The notes under the pieces: model-generated
What the model was told of the DNA's origin: nothing
Database searches by the model: none
The model's input: only the letters and a program-made list of their open reading frames with translations
NCBI RefSeq assembly: GCF_013408245.1
Contig: NZ_JACBYS010000001.1
Coordinates: 1,612,001 to 1,676,000 of the forward strand
Source of the DNA: Duganella sp. 1224
Lineage (GTDB): Bacteria; Pseudomonadota; Gammaproteobacteria; Burkholderiales; Burkholderiaceae_D
DNA length: 64,000 nt
Reading direction: 5' to 3'
Position numbers and translations under genes: made by a program
Shown: one piece after another, positions 9,517-18,337 of the stretch
Position numbering within the stretch: the stretch's first letter is position 1
Layout of the letters: each line of letters begins with the position of its first letter

Positions 9517-11367
9517 GTGAATTCCGCCCTCCCAGCCAGCGTCACCTACCTGAAGCCCCGCGACGACGACAACGAGGCGGCCGTGCTGCGCGCGCATTTG
9601 CACGACATCCTGGCGCGCAAGCAGCTCAGTGCGCTGTTCCAACCGATTGTACACATGCCGACCGGCGAAATCATCGCCTATGAGGGTTTGATACGCGGTC
9701 CGTCCGATTCACCGTTGCATTCGCCGATCAATCTGTTCCAGGCGGCGCGCGCCAACGGCCTCACGGTGCAGGTCGAGCACCTGTGCCGCAAGGTGGTGCT
9801 GGAGCGCTTTGCCGAGTTGCAGCTGCCCGGCAAGCTGTTCCTCAACGTCAGCCCGGAATGCCTGTTGCAGCGCGACGCCCGCCATGGCGAGACGCTGGAA
9901 GTGATCCACCAGATCGGCATCAACCCGGAGCGCGTCATCATCGAGCTGACCGAAAACCAGCCGACCTATGACTACGACCTGATGCGCGAAGCGGTGCTGC
10001 ACTACCGCACCATGGGCTTCCAGATCGCTATCGACGACCTCGGCGAGGGCTTTTCCAGCCTGCGCCTGTGGTCAGAGCTGCGGCCGGAGTACGTCAAGAT
10101 CGACATGCACTTCATCCAGGGCATCAATCATGACCCGGTGAAGCTGCAGTTCGTGCGCTCGATCCAGGAGATCGCCGAAAAATCCAACACCCGGGTCATC
10201 GCCGAGGGCATCGAGACCCAGGCCGAGCTGCTGGTGCTGCGCGACGTCGGCGTCGCCTGCGGCCAGGGCTATCACCTGGGCCGGCCGCACCCGGTACCGG
10301 CGCGCGCCGCGCCAGCCGAGGTGGTCAAGGCGCTGTCGCGCAACGGCGTGGCGGTCTACCCGCAGCGCCGCCAGGACCAGCACAACGCCAGCATCCACAA
10401 GCTGCTGCAGGCGGTGCCGGCGGTGCCGTCCAGCATGAACAACAACGATGTATATGAAATTTTCCAGCAAAATCCCAAGCTGATGATCATCCCGGTGGTG
10501 GACGACGGCCAGCCGCAGGGCCTGATCAACCGCTTCGACATGATCGAGCACTTCGCCCGCCCCTACGAGCGCGAGCTGTACGGTAAAAAATCGTGCAGGC
10601 AGTTCATGGACCGCAAGCCGCTGATCGCCGACCGCAACACCAGCTTGCAGGAACTCAGCCGCCGCATGGCCGAGGCCGACGCGCACCACCTGTTCAACGG
10701 CTTCATGATCACCGAGCACGGCCGCTACCTCGGCATGGGCACCGGCCACGACCTGATGCGCGAGATCACGCAGATGCAGATCCACGCGGCGCGCTACGCC
10801 AATCCGCTGACGCAGCTGCCCGGCAACGTGCCGATCACCGAGCACATCGACCGCCTGCTGGAAAGCGGCACGCGGTTCTGGGTCTGCTACTTCGACCTCG
10901 ACCATTTCAAACCGTTCAACGATGTCTACGGCTACCGCCGGGGCGACGACGTCATCCAGCTGACCGGCAACATCCTGACCGCGTACTGCGACCCCGACCG
11001 CGATTTCGTCGGCCACATCGGCGGCGACGATTTCATGGTGCTGTTCCAGAGCGAGGATTGGGAGCGGCGCTGCCAGGCGGTGCTGGACGAGTTCGCGCAT
11101 CACGTGCTGAATTTCTACAGCAACGAGGACCGCGAACGGGGCGGCTATATCAGCGAAGACCGCCAGGGCAAGAAAGTGTTTTATTCGTTGATGAGCCTGT
11201 CGATCGGGGCGATCCGCGTCGAGCCGCGCCAGTACTACACCCACCACCAGATCGCCACCGCCGCCGCCGATTCGAAGAAACAGGCCAAGAAGATCCACGG
11301 CAACAGCCTGTTCCTCGACCGCCGCGCGCCGGCCGCCGCTGCCGCCTCGGCGCCGGCCGCCGGCTGA
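9517..11367 (+). CDS. EAL-CBS-GGDEF protein (c-di-GMP metabolism)
   Basis: The frame opens with GTG at 9517 and encodes 616 residues. The domain order is unusual: EAL first (about 25-265), then a CBS pair (about 285-400), then GGDEF (about 430-585), with no membrane segment. The EAL domain reads EGL at the signature but keeps LFLNVSPE, IELTEN, the paired Asp of AIDDLGEG, VKID and AEGIETQ. The cyclase signature is GGDDF rather than GG(D/E)EF, so cyclase activity is doubtful. Known proteins of this layout act mainly as phosphodiesterases, with GGDEF or CBS sensing nucleotides; this is inference here. It diverges from the cupredoxin/GGDEF-EAL operon. Confidence 0.92.
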   Translation: MNSALPASVTYLKPRDDDNEAAVLRAHLHDILARKQLSALFQPIVHMPTGEIIAYEGLIRGPSDSPLHSPINLFQAARANGLTVQVEHLCRKVVLERFAELQLPGKLFLNVSPECLLQRDARHGETLEVIHQIGINPERVIIELTENQPTYDYDLMREAVLHYRTMGFQIAIDDLGEGFSSLRLWSELRPEYVKIDMHFIQGINHDPVKLQFVRSIQEIAEKSNTRVIAEGIETQAELLVLRDVGVACGQGYHLGRPHPVPARAAPAEVVKALSRNGVAVYPQRRQDQHNASIHKLLQAVPAVPSSMNNNDVYEIFQQNPKLMIIPVVDDGQPQGLINRFDMIEHFARPYERELYGKKSCRQFMDRKPLIADRNTSLQELSRRMAEADAHHLFNGFMITEHGRYLGMGTGHDLMREITQMQIHAARYANPLTQLPGNVPITEHIDRLLESGTRFWVCYFDLDHFKPFNDVYGYRRGDDVIQLTGNILTAYCDPDRDFVGHIGGDDFMVLFQSEDWERRCQAVLDEFAHHVLNFYSNEDRERGGYISEDRQGKKVFYSLMSLSIGAIRVEPRQYYTHHQIATAAADSKKQAKKIHGNSLFLDRRAPAAAAASAPAAG

Positions 11368-11369
11368 GG

Positions 11370-12773
11370 CTACTCGACCGCCCGCTTGCGCGGCGCGCGG
11401 CACGGCGCGGGACGGGCGTCGCGCCACTTGCGCACCAGCTCCCGCGCCGCCTCGATGGTCTGCGGCGACATCGCCAGCGACATGCGGCGGCGGTTGCTGA
11501 CGGCCGCCACATCGCCGGCCTGCGCCGCCAAGGTCAGCCACATGAAGGACTGCGCCGGATCGCGCTCGACGCCGCGCCCGCTGCCGTACATGCCGCCCAG
11601 GTTGAACTGCGCCAGCGCGTGGCCCTGCTCGGCGGCGCGGCCGTACCAGTCGACCGCCTGGACGTCGTCGCGATCAACACCGAGGCCGTTGGCGTACATG
11701 ACGCCGAGGTTGTTCTGGGCGCTGGCGTCGCCCTGCTCGGCCGCGCTGCGGTACCAGGCGGCGGCCAGCACGTCGTCCTTGGCCACGCCGTGGCCGTTGG
11801 CGTACATGACGGCGACATTGAACTGCGCGTGCGGCGTGCCCTGCTCGGCCGCGCGGCGATACCATTCCAGCGCCATCTTTTCGTCGCGGCCGACGCCGCG
11901 CCCGCGCGCATACAGGCCGCCGAGGTTGTACTGCGCCAGCGCGTGGCCGGCCTTGGCGGCGCGGTGGTACCAGGTAAAGGCGGTTTCATCGTCGCGCTCA
12001 ACGCCGCGGCCGTTGGCCAGCATTACGCCCAGGTTGAACTGGGCGTCGGCGTCCTCCTGCTCGGCCGCGCGCAGCAGCCAGGCGAACGCGCGGCGCGGAT
12101 CGCGCGCCACGCCCAGCCCCTCGGCGTAGGCCACGCCCACCAGCCGCTGGGCCACCGGGTCTTCCTGCGCGGCGGCCTGGCGGAACCAGGCCACCGCCTG
12201 CGCCTCGCTGCGCGCGACGCCGCGCGCGTGCTTGTACATCAGGCCCAGGTGCAGCTGGGCGTTGGCGTCGTTCTGCAGCGCGGCCTTGCGAAACCAGGCC
12301 AGCGCCATCGGATAGTTGCGCGCCACGCCCCAGCCGTGGCAATAGGCCTCGCCCACCAGCGTCTGCGCGCTGGCCAGGCCCTGCTCGGCGGCGCGGCAAA
12401 AACAGGCCAGCGCGATGTCGTCGCTGTGCGGCACGCCGCGCCCCTTGCGGTACATCTGCCCCAGGTTCTGCTGGGCGGAAGCGTCGCCCTGGCGGGCGGC
12501 GCGGCGGAACCAGTGGACCGCCTGCTCATCGTCTTGCTCGACGCCGCGGCCGTAGTAGTACATGGCGCCCAGCTGGTTCTGGGCGTAGGCCAGCCCCTGG
12601 GCGGCGGCCTTGCTCATCCATTCGAACGCCTTGGCCTCGTCGCGCGCGACGCCGTCGCCGGCCTTGTAGATGCGGCCGAGGTTGAATTGTGCATAGGCGT
12701 TGCCGCGCTCGGCGGCGTCCAGGAACCACCGGAAAACGTCGTACCCCTCCTTGGCCGTGCACTGTTTTTTCAC
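11370..12773 (-). CDS. Sel1-like repeat (SLR/TPR) protein
   Basis: The 467-residue product is almost entirely Sel1-like repeats. Eleven units of 36 residues can be counted by their AQxxLGxMYxxGxGV cores between about residues 28 and 415, for example AQFNLGRIYKAGDGV and AQNNLGVMYANGLGV. There is no signal peptide or membrane helix, so the protein is probably a cytoplasmic scaffold. Sel1 proteins generally mediate protein-protein contacts; no partner is evident. Its stop lies two bases beyond the stop of the EAL-CBS-GGDEF gene, which converges on it. Confidence 0.9.
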   Translation of the reverse strand: MKKQCTAKEGYDVFRWFLDAAERGNAYAQFNLGRIYKAGDGVARDEAKAFEWMSKAAAQGLAYAQNQLGAMYYYGRGVEQDDEQAVHWFRRAARQGDASAQQNLGQMYRKGRGVPHSDDIALACFCRAAEQGLASAQTLVGEAYCHGWGVARNYPMALAWFRKAALQNDANAQLHLGLMYKHARGVARSEAQAVAWFRQAAAQEDPVAQRLVGVAYAEGLGVARDPRRAFAWLLRAAEQEDADAQFNLGVMLANGRGVERDDETAFTWYHRAAKAGHALAQYNLGGLYARGRGVGRDEKMALEWYRRAAEQGTPHAQFNVAVMYANGHGVAKDDVLAAAWYRSAAEQGDASAQNNLGVMYANGLGVDRDDVQAVDWYGRAAEQGHALAQFNLGGMYGSGRGVERDPAQSFMWLTLAAQAGDVAAVSNRRRMSLAMSPQTIEAARELVRKWRDARPAPCRAPRKRAVE

Positions 12774-12848
12774 GATACACCTCTGACCAACATGACAACA
12801 TTGTTGATTAAAGTGTAAAACGCGTCCCCGGCGAGGGTTTGACGACGG

Positions 12849-13472
12849 TCAAACGGGCTGGCCGCGTTTTTGCAGGAATTGTGGTACTTTGGCCGCCGCC
12901 AGCTTGTTGACGGCGACGAACAGATCCGGGTCGATCTGGCGGATGCCGTAGGCGGCGCGCAAGTGGCTGCCGATATGGATCAGCACCTGCGCCGCCACCT
13001 CGGCGTCGGCCTCGGCCCGGTGGGCGGCGCTGCGGAAGCGGATGCCGAGCGCGCCGGACAGCTGGCCCAGCTTGTAGCTGCCCAACGCCGGAAACACGCG
13101 GCGCGACAGCTTGAGCGAGCACACCAGCGACGCGTGGCGCGGCGCCAGCGCCAGCCGTTCGGCCTCGGCGCGCAGGAATTTTTCGTCGAAGCTGGCGTTG
13201 TGGGCGGACAGCGCGTCGGCGCCGATGAAGTCCAGCAGGCGCGGCACCACTTCGTCGGCCGGCGGCGCGCTGTCCACCATGGCCTGGGTGATGCCGGTGA
13301 GGCCGGTGATGAAGGACGGAATGCGCACACCGCAATTGACCAGCGACACGTAACGCTCCACCACCTCGCCGCCGACAATGCGCAGCGCCGCCACCTCGGT
13401 GATGCGGTCGCCCATCGCCGGCGACAGCCCGGTGGTTTCAAAGTCCAGCATGACGATTGGTTGGTCGAGCAT
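12849..13472 (-). CDS. DnaQ-like 3'-5' exonuclease (DEDDh)
   Basis: The 207-residue protein is a stand-alone exonuclease domain of the DnaQ/epsilon type. All five DEDDh residues can be placed: D10 and E12 in LDFETTGLSP, D96 in AHNASFDEKF, and H151 and D156 in HRAEADAE. It would remove nucleotides from DNA 3' ends, as a proofreading-like or repair enzyme. There is no polymerase, helicase or GIY-YIG domain attached. It starts three bases after the stop of an Hsp70-like gene, so both probably share a transcript. Confidence 0.9.
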   Translation of the reverse strand: MLDQPIVMLDFETTGLSPAMGDRITEVAALRIVGGEVVERYVSLVNCGVRIPSFITGLTGITQAMVDSAPPADEVVPRLLDFIGADALSAHNASFDEKFLRAEAERLALAPRHASLVCSLKLSRRVFPALGSYKLGQLSGALGIRFRSAAHRAEADAEVAAQVLIHIGSHLRAAYGIRQIDPDLFVAVNKLAAAKVPQFLQKRGQPV

Positions 13473-13475
13473 GGC

Positions 13476-14729
13476 TTACGCGCCGAACTTGCGGACCGCG
13501 TCCAGCGCCAGGCCGGCGCCGATGCTGCCGAACAGGTCGCCTTCGACCTTGCGCGCCGACGGCACCACCGCGCCGATGCGCTCGCGCAGCTTGCGCACGC
13601 CGCTGGAGCCGCCGGTGAAGAACACCGTGTCCACCTGCGCCGGCGTGACGCCGGCGTCGCGCAGCAACTGCTGCACCGTGGTTTCGACCGAGCCCACCAG
13701 TTGCTCGATGGCGCCGTCGAACTGCTCGCGGCGCAGGTCCAGCAGCACCGGCGGCGCCAGCCGGTCCAGGTCCAGCCGCACCTGCTCGGCGGAAGACAGC
13801 GCGATCTTGCCCTCTTCCGCTTTCATCGCCAGCCAGTGGCCGGCGCGCTCGTCGATCAGGCGCTGCAGCCGCTGCAGCTTTTCCTGCTCGGCGGCGTCGC
13901 GGATCAGGTCGGCCAGCTGGGTCCACATCTTCTTGGTGTAGACCTGGTTGATGGTGTGCCAGGTGGCCAGGTTGAAGAAGTAGCTGGACGGTACCTCGCT
14001 GTTGTTGCGCAGGCGGCTGCCATAACCGAGCAGCGGCATGATAGCCGACAAGCTCAGGTATTTATCGAAGTCGGTGCCGCCGATGTGCACGCCGCCATTG
14101 GCCAGGATGTCGTCGCGCCGCTCGGCCTGTTTGGCGCGCTCGGGCGACAGGCGCACCAGCGAAAAGTCCGAGGTGCCGCCGCCGATGTCGGCGATCAGCA
14201 CCAGTTCCTCGCGCTCGATCTGCGACTCATAGTCGAACGCGGCGGCAATCGGCTCGAACTGGAAGGCGATGTCCTTGAAGCCGACCGAACGGGCGACCTC
14301 GGCCAGCGTGTCCTCGGCCAGCTGGTCGTTCTCGCGGCTGTCGTCGATAAAGTGGACCGGGCGGCCGAACACGGCCGACGTGAACTCGCGGCCGGCGGCG
14401 CGCTCGGCGCGCTTTTTCAGCTCGCCGATGAACTGCGCCAGCAGCATGCGGAACGGCAGCGCCCGCCCGCCGACCTCGGTCTGGCCGTCGATCAGGCTGG
14501 TGCCGAGCAGGCTCTTCATCGAGCGCATCAGGCGTCCCTCGTAGCCGGCCAGGTAGTCGGCCAGCGCCGCGCGCCCGTACCTGACCTCGTCGTCGTCCGC
14601 GTTGAAGAAGACCACCGACGGCAAGGTGGCTTTGCCATCCTCCAGTCCCAGCATCACCGGATGGCCGGGACGCACCCAGCCCACCGTCGAATTGGACGTG
14701 CCGAAGTCAACACCGCAAGCAATGGCCAT
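13476..14729 (-). CDS. Hsp70-family protein (YegD-like)
   Basis: The start at 14729 (MAIACGVDFGTSNSTVG) places the ATPase phosphate-1 motif at the extreme N-terminus and is preceded by a purine-rich ribosome site. The 417-residue product has the actin/Hsp70 ATPase fold, with a second phosphate motif in LVLIADIGGGTSDFSLV and an adenosine motif in VFFTGGSSGVRKLRE. It lacks the full substrate-binding domain and lid of DnaK, which is characteristic of the YegD group. The role of YegD proteins is poorly defined; an atypical chaperone is assumed. It is the first gene of an operon with the exonuclease. Confidence 0.9.
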   Translation of the reverse strand: MAIACGVDFGTSNSTVGWVRPGHPVMLGLEDGKATLPSVVFFNADDDEVRYGRAALADYLAGYEGRLMRSMKSLLGTSLIDGQTEVGGRALPFRMLLAQFIGELKKRAERAAGREFTSAVFGRPVHFIDDSRENDQLAEDTLAEVARSVGFKDIAFQFEPIAAAFDYESQIEREELVLIADIGGGTSDFSLVRLSPERAKQAERRDDILANGGVHIGGTDFDKYLSLSAIMPLLGYGSRLRNNSEVPSSYFFNLATWHTINQVYTKKMWTQLADLIRDAAEQEKLQRLQRLIDERAGHWLAMKAEEGKIALSSAEQVRLDLDRLAPPVLLDLRREQFDGAIEQLVGSVETTVQQLLRDAGVTPAQVDTVFFTGGSSGVRKLRERIGAVVPSARKVEGDLFGSIGAGLALDAVRKFGA

Positions 14730-14924
14730 CTTGCCCTTTCCGTTCAGGTAAAGGGGCGGGATTTTATCAGATAAAGCCGGGGCGCGGCAAACATTGCACC
14801 CTAGCCACAAGTGAGAAGATATTTCTTTGCAGAAATGCGATATTTATTGCCAGTCGGTAATTTTTTAATTATGCTCGTTTAACTAATAAAAAACCAACAA
14901 AAGAACAATCCACCGCTTTTCACG
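14730..14924. promoter_or_regulatory. AT-rich divergent intergenic region between the Hsp70-like and LacI genes
   Basis: This 195-base spacer is much richer in A+T than the flanking genes (for example 14858-14900) and must hold both divergent promoters. A small hairpin, ATTTCT (14821-14826) and AGAAAT (14831-14836), is visible. I find no clear LacI-type operator with a central CG. Confidence 0.4.
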
Positions 14925-16049
14925 ATGAGCAAATCGAAGCTGACAGTTGAGGATGAGGCCGGCGCGCTGAAGGCCGCGATCGCCGCCGAGAACCGCCGCG
15001 TGACGTCCTATGATGTGGCGCAACTGGCCGGGGTATCGCAATCGGCCGTATCGCGTTGCTTCAAGCCGGGCGCCAGTGTGTCGCGCGGCACCTACGCGCT
15101 GGTGATGAAGGCGGCCGCGCTGCTGGATTACATTCCCAACGCCGCCGCGCGCAGCCTGATCACCCGCCGTTCGCACATGGTGGCGCTGATCATCACCAGT
15201 CAGGCCAATCTGTATTACCCGGAGCTGCTAGCCGAGGTCAGCCAGCAGATGACCGCGCGCGGCAAGCGCGTGCTGCTGTTCACGCTGCAGCGCGAGGCCG
15301 ACGTCGACCGCGTGCTGGCCGACATCTGGCAATACCAGGTGGACGGCGTGATTGCCGCCGCCCGCCTGTCGCCAAGCCACATCGCCGAATTCGACCGCCG
15401 CCGCATGCCGGTGGTGCTGTTCAACCGCCAGTTGCGCGACCATACGGTCAACACCGTCACCTGCGACCACCTGGAGTCGGGCCGCATGCTGGCCTCGCGC
15501 CTGGCCGCCGCCGGCCACCGCCAGTTCGGCATCATCGCCGGCAACGACGACTACAGCGTGGCCAGCGAACGCCAGCGCGGCGCCTGCGAGCGCATCGCCG
15601 AGCTGGGCCTGCCGGCGCCGGTGGTGGTGCCGGGCGCCTATGATTACCGCAGCGGCGCGCTCGGCCTGAAGGCCATCATCGCCCAGCTGGGCAGCGTGCC
15701 GGACGCCATCATCTGCGGCAGCGACGTCATGGCCATCGGCTGCCTCGACTACGCGCGCCACGAACTGGGACTGGACGTGCCGGGCCAGCTGTCGGTGGCC
15801 GGCTTCGACGCGGTCGAGCCGTCCAACTGGATCAGCTACAACCTGACCACGCTGCGCCAGCCGCTGCCCAAAATGGCGGCGGCGGCGGCCGAGCTGCTGT
15901 GCGCGCGCATCGACCAGCACGATACCGGCACCGAGCGGCGCGTGTTCAGCGCCCAGTTCATCGAGGGCGCCACCGCGCGCCTGACGCCGGCCGGCGCGCC
16001 GGCCGCCATCGGCGCCCCCAGCTTGCGGCTGCCGGTCGCTATAATGTAG
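14925..16049 (+). CDS. LacI/GalR-family transcriptional regulator
   Basis: The 374-residue protein has a LacI helix-turn-helix (SYDVAQLAGVSQSAVSRCFK) that begins unusually late, near residue 28, after a charged extension. The hinge helix (IPNAAARSLITRR) and a periplasmic-binding-protein-like effector domain follow, with segments such as DAIICGSDVMAIGCLDYAR and VAGFDAVEPSNW. The effector and targets are not evident. The downstream neighbour is a helicase gene starting three bases after its stop; the upstream neighbour diverges. Neither is a sugar gene, so it may act elsewhere. Confidence 0.9.
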   Translation: MSKSKLTVEDEAGALKAAIAAENRRVTSYDVAQLAGVSQSAVSRCFKPGASVSRGTYALVMKAAALLDYIPNAAARSLITRRSHMVALIITSQANLYYPELLAEVSQQMTARGKRVLLFTLQREADVDRVLADIWQYQVDGVIAAARLSPSHIAEFDRRRMPVVLFNRQLRDHTVNTVTCDHLESGRMLASRLAAAGHRQFGIIAGNDDYSVASERQRGACERIAELGLPAPVVVPGAYDYRSGALGLKAIIAQLGSVPDAIICGSDVMAIGCLDYARHELGLDVPGQLSVAGFDAVEPSNWISYNLTTLRQPLPKMAAAAAELLCARIDQHDTGTERRVFSAQFIEGATARLTPAGAPAAIGAPSLRLPVAIM

Positions 16050-16052
16050 GGG

Positions 16053-18227
16053 ATGAACCCGACCAATCCACCCCGCTTCACGCCGCAAGGCCTGATCCCC
16101 ACCGCTGAACAGACCGCCATCCAGCTGGCGCAGAACAAGGTGGTGCTGGTGGACGCCAACGCCGGCGCCGCCAAGACCACCACGCTGGCGCTGCGCATCG
16201 GCGAGGCGCTGGCGCGCAAGCTGGCGCCGGAACAGATCCTGGCGCTGACCTTCACCCCGGAAGCGCGCGAGGTGCTGCGCCGCCGCCTGCTGGAGGTGGG
16301 CGTGCCGCAGACGCTGGCCGAGCGCGTGGCGGTGCTGACCTTCGAGGACTTCGCGGCCTGGATGATGGACCTGGCCGACAACGACGACGTGCGCCAGTGC
16401 CGCGACCTGCGCGCACTGAAAGACCACGCGCTGCACGCCATCGACCGCACCGGCGAGCGCTACGCCGGCCGCGTCGACGGCCTGGAGCTGCACACCCACA
16501 GCCTGGCGCTGAGCCAGTTCCTGGAGGTGCAGCAGAACCTCAAGGCCACGATGGCGCTGGACGCCGACGTCGAATTCCTCGGCCACGAGGAGGCCGCCGA
16601 GCTGCTGGGCGTGCCGCTGACCGACTACCTGATCACGCTGGAATACGAGGCCATGCGGCTGGACGGCGGCGCCGGCGCGGTGTTCCGCGGCCCGTTCGAC
16701 GCCAGCTACGACCTGGCCTGCAATCTGCACGGCGGCGCCCGCCTGGCCGAACAGTTCCACGACTACCGGCTGGTGCTGTGCGACGAGCTGCACGACCTCA
16801 ACGAGGCCTCATTCCGCATCCTGGAGGCGCTGATCGACCGCCCGCAATGCTTCTTCGTCGGCGCCGGCGACAAGGACCAGGTGATCTTCGCCAAGCTGGG
16901 CGCCAGCGACGAGTTCCTCAACCGCCGCTTCGCCGAGCGCTTCCCCAAGCTGGCGCGCTATCCGCTGACGCAGACCTGGCGCCACGGCCCGCACCTGGCC
17001 TATGCCATGGCCGAGTTCAAGCAAAAACGCGTGGAATCGGCGCTGCCGCTGCGCACCGAGCTGCAGCACGCCCACTACGCTGACGCCGCCGACTGCGCCC
17101 AGCGCGTGGTGGCCGCCGTGCGCCAGTGGAAGGCGGACGGCCACAGCTACGACGGCTGCGCCATCCTGCTGCGCGACCGCCACCAGTCGATGGCCATCGA
17201 GAACGCGCTGATCGAGGCCGACATCGACTACCGCACGCCGCCCATGGCCGGCTATCTGCAGCGCGACGAGATCCTGTTCCTGCGCGGCCTGCTGGCCATT
17301 GCCCTGCGCGATTTCGCCACCGTCAAGTCCGAGCAGGTGCGCGTGGCCATCGTCGACGCGCTGGTGGCCTTCAGCGAAATGCGGTTCTCCGCCCGCAGCA
17401 TGGACAACTTCAAGCAGCAGATCCTCAAAAGCCCGGACCTGCTGGGCGAGCTGTTCCTGATCGAGGACGAGCGCCGCGACGGCGTCGAACCGGGCTACCG
17501 CGACGTTGCCAGCGCCGCCACCAAGCGCGCCGTGATCGACGCGCTGGCCTGGCTGGCGACGGTCGACACCGGCGCGCCGGCCGCCGCCGTGCTGACCGAA
17601 TTGTGCGAGCGGGTGCAACTGGCCGCCACCGCGCGCCGCATCTTCGTGCGCGCCTACGACGCCGGCGTCATCAACAAGTCGATCGCCAGCCTGCTGGCTG
17701 CGGCGGCCGCGTCCGGGCAAAGCCTGCGCGAGTTCTGGAACGCGGTCAACGCGCGCGAAGCCTTCATCCGCCGCAAGCGCGACCGCAAGTCGGTGCTGAT
17801 CGAATGCGCCGGCAACGCCAAGGGCAAGGAATTTGAACACGTCATCCTGCCCTTCCTGGAGGAAGGGGAATTCCCCCACCCTTCGCAGCCGCGGCGCGAA
17901 GAGGAAAATCTGTTCTATGTGGCGGCGACCCGCGCCCGCGCGCGGCTGACGCTGGTGTCGCCGGCCGACGCGGCGGCCCGCAGCAGCTTCCTGGCGCAGA
18001 TGCGACTGCCCAAATCTTCAGCAGCGGCCGAGGCTGCCTTGGAACGCAATGCGCGCAACGAGCGAGCCTCGGTGGCCGCGCCGGTCACGCGTCATTACCT
18101 GACCGCCGGTTTCCAGGACAAGGATCAGGTCAAGGCGCTGGGCGCCAAGTTCGATATCGCGCGCCGCGCCTGGTATATCGAAAGCAATATGGATATCACG
18201 CCATTTTTAGCTTGGATGAAAAAATAA
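16053..18227 (+). CDS. UvrD-like DNA helicase with C-terminal DUF5710-like module
   Basis: The 724-residue product is a superfamily 1 helicase. The Q-like motif (TAEQTAIQLA) is near residue 17; the Walker A is the variant ANAGAAKTTT (35-44) in place of AGSGKT; motif II is LVLCDELHD; and the late motifs include KGKEFEHVILPF and EEENLFYVAATRARARL. The last 45 residues (YLTAGFQDKDQVKALGAKFD, then ARRAWYIES) resemble DUF5710, a small module often attached to DNA-processing and mobile-element proteins. The core is shorter than UvrD or Rep. It starts three bases after the LacI stop; an AGGGG abuts the ATG too closely to be a normal ribosome site. Confidence 0.88.
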   Translation: MNPTNPPRFTPQGLIPTAEQTAIQLAQNKVVLVDANAGAAKTTTLALRIGEALARKLAPEQILALTFTPEAREVLRRRLLEVGVPQTLAERVAVLTFEDFAAWMMDLADNDDVRQCRDLRALKDHALHAIDRTGERYAGRVDGLELHTHSLALSQFLEVQQNLKATMALDADVEFLGHEEAAELLGVPLTDYLITLEYEAMRLDGGAGAVFRGPFDASYDLACNLHGGARLAEQFHDYRLVLCDELHDLNEASFRILEALIDRPQCFFVGAGDKDQVIFAKLGASDEFLNRRFAERFPKLARYPLTQTWRHGPHLAYAMAEFKQKRVESALPLRTELQHAHYADAADCAQRVVAAVRQWKADGHSYDGCAILLRDRHQSMAIENALIEADIDYRTPPMAGYLQRDEILFLRGLLAIALRDFATVKSEQVRVAIVDALVAFSEMRFSARSMDNFKQQILKSPDLLGELFLIEDERRDGVEPGYRDVASAATKRAVIDALAWLATVDTGAPAAAVLTELCERVQLAATARRIFVRAYDAGVINKSIASLLAAAAASGQSLREFWNAVNAREAFIRRKRDRKSVLIECAGNAKGKEFEHVILPFLEEGEFPHPSQPRREEENLFYVAATRARARLTLVSPADAAARSSFLAQMRLPKSSAAAEAALERNARNERASVAAPVTRHYLTAGFQDKDQVKALGAKFDIARRAWYIESNMDITPFLAWMKK

Positions 18228-18261
18228 TGCAAGAGACCAATATTTCCAAGGGAAACCCTTA

Positions 18262-18267
18262 TATAAT
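18262..18267 (+). promoter_or_regulatory. Candidate -10 box (TATAAT) for the OmpA-like lipoprotein gene
   Basis: A perfect TATAAT lies 70 bases before the start codon, in the only AT-rich part of the spacer. No good -35 hexamer is found at standard spacing. A short inverted repeat, AAGGG (18248-18252) and CCCTT (18256-18260), abuts it and could bind a regulator. Confidence 0.45.
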
Positions 18268-18337
18268 ACTGGTCGCGGGCTGCGGAACAGCCTCACACAC
18301 CATGTCCCTCCAACAAAACTAAATCGGGAGTATTTCG

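Noticed and set aside
12870..14774. A 634-codon open frame antisense to the exonuclease and Hsp70 genes
   Set aside because: Both minus-strand genes show full catalytic motifs; this frame has none.
16040..16045. TATAAT just before the helicase start, as a promoter for a leaderless transcript
   Set aside because: No -35 element is found at workable spacing, and the motif falls within the last codons of the LacI gene, so read-through is simpler.
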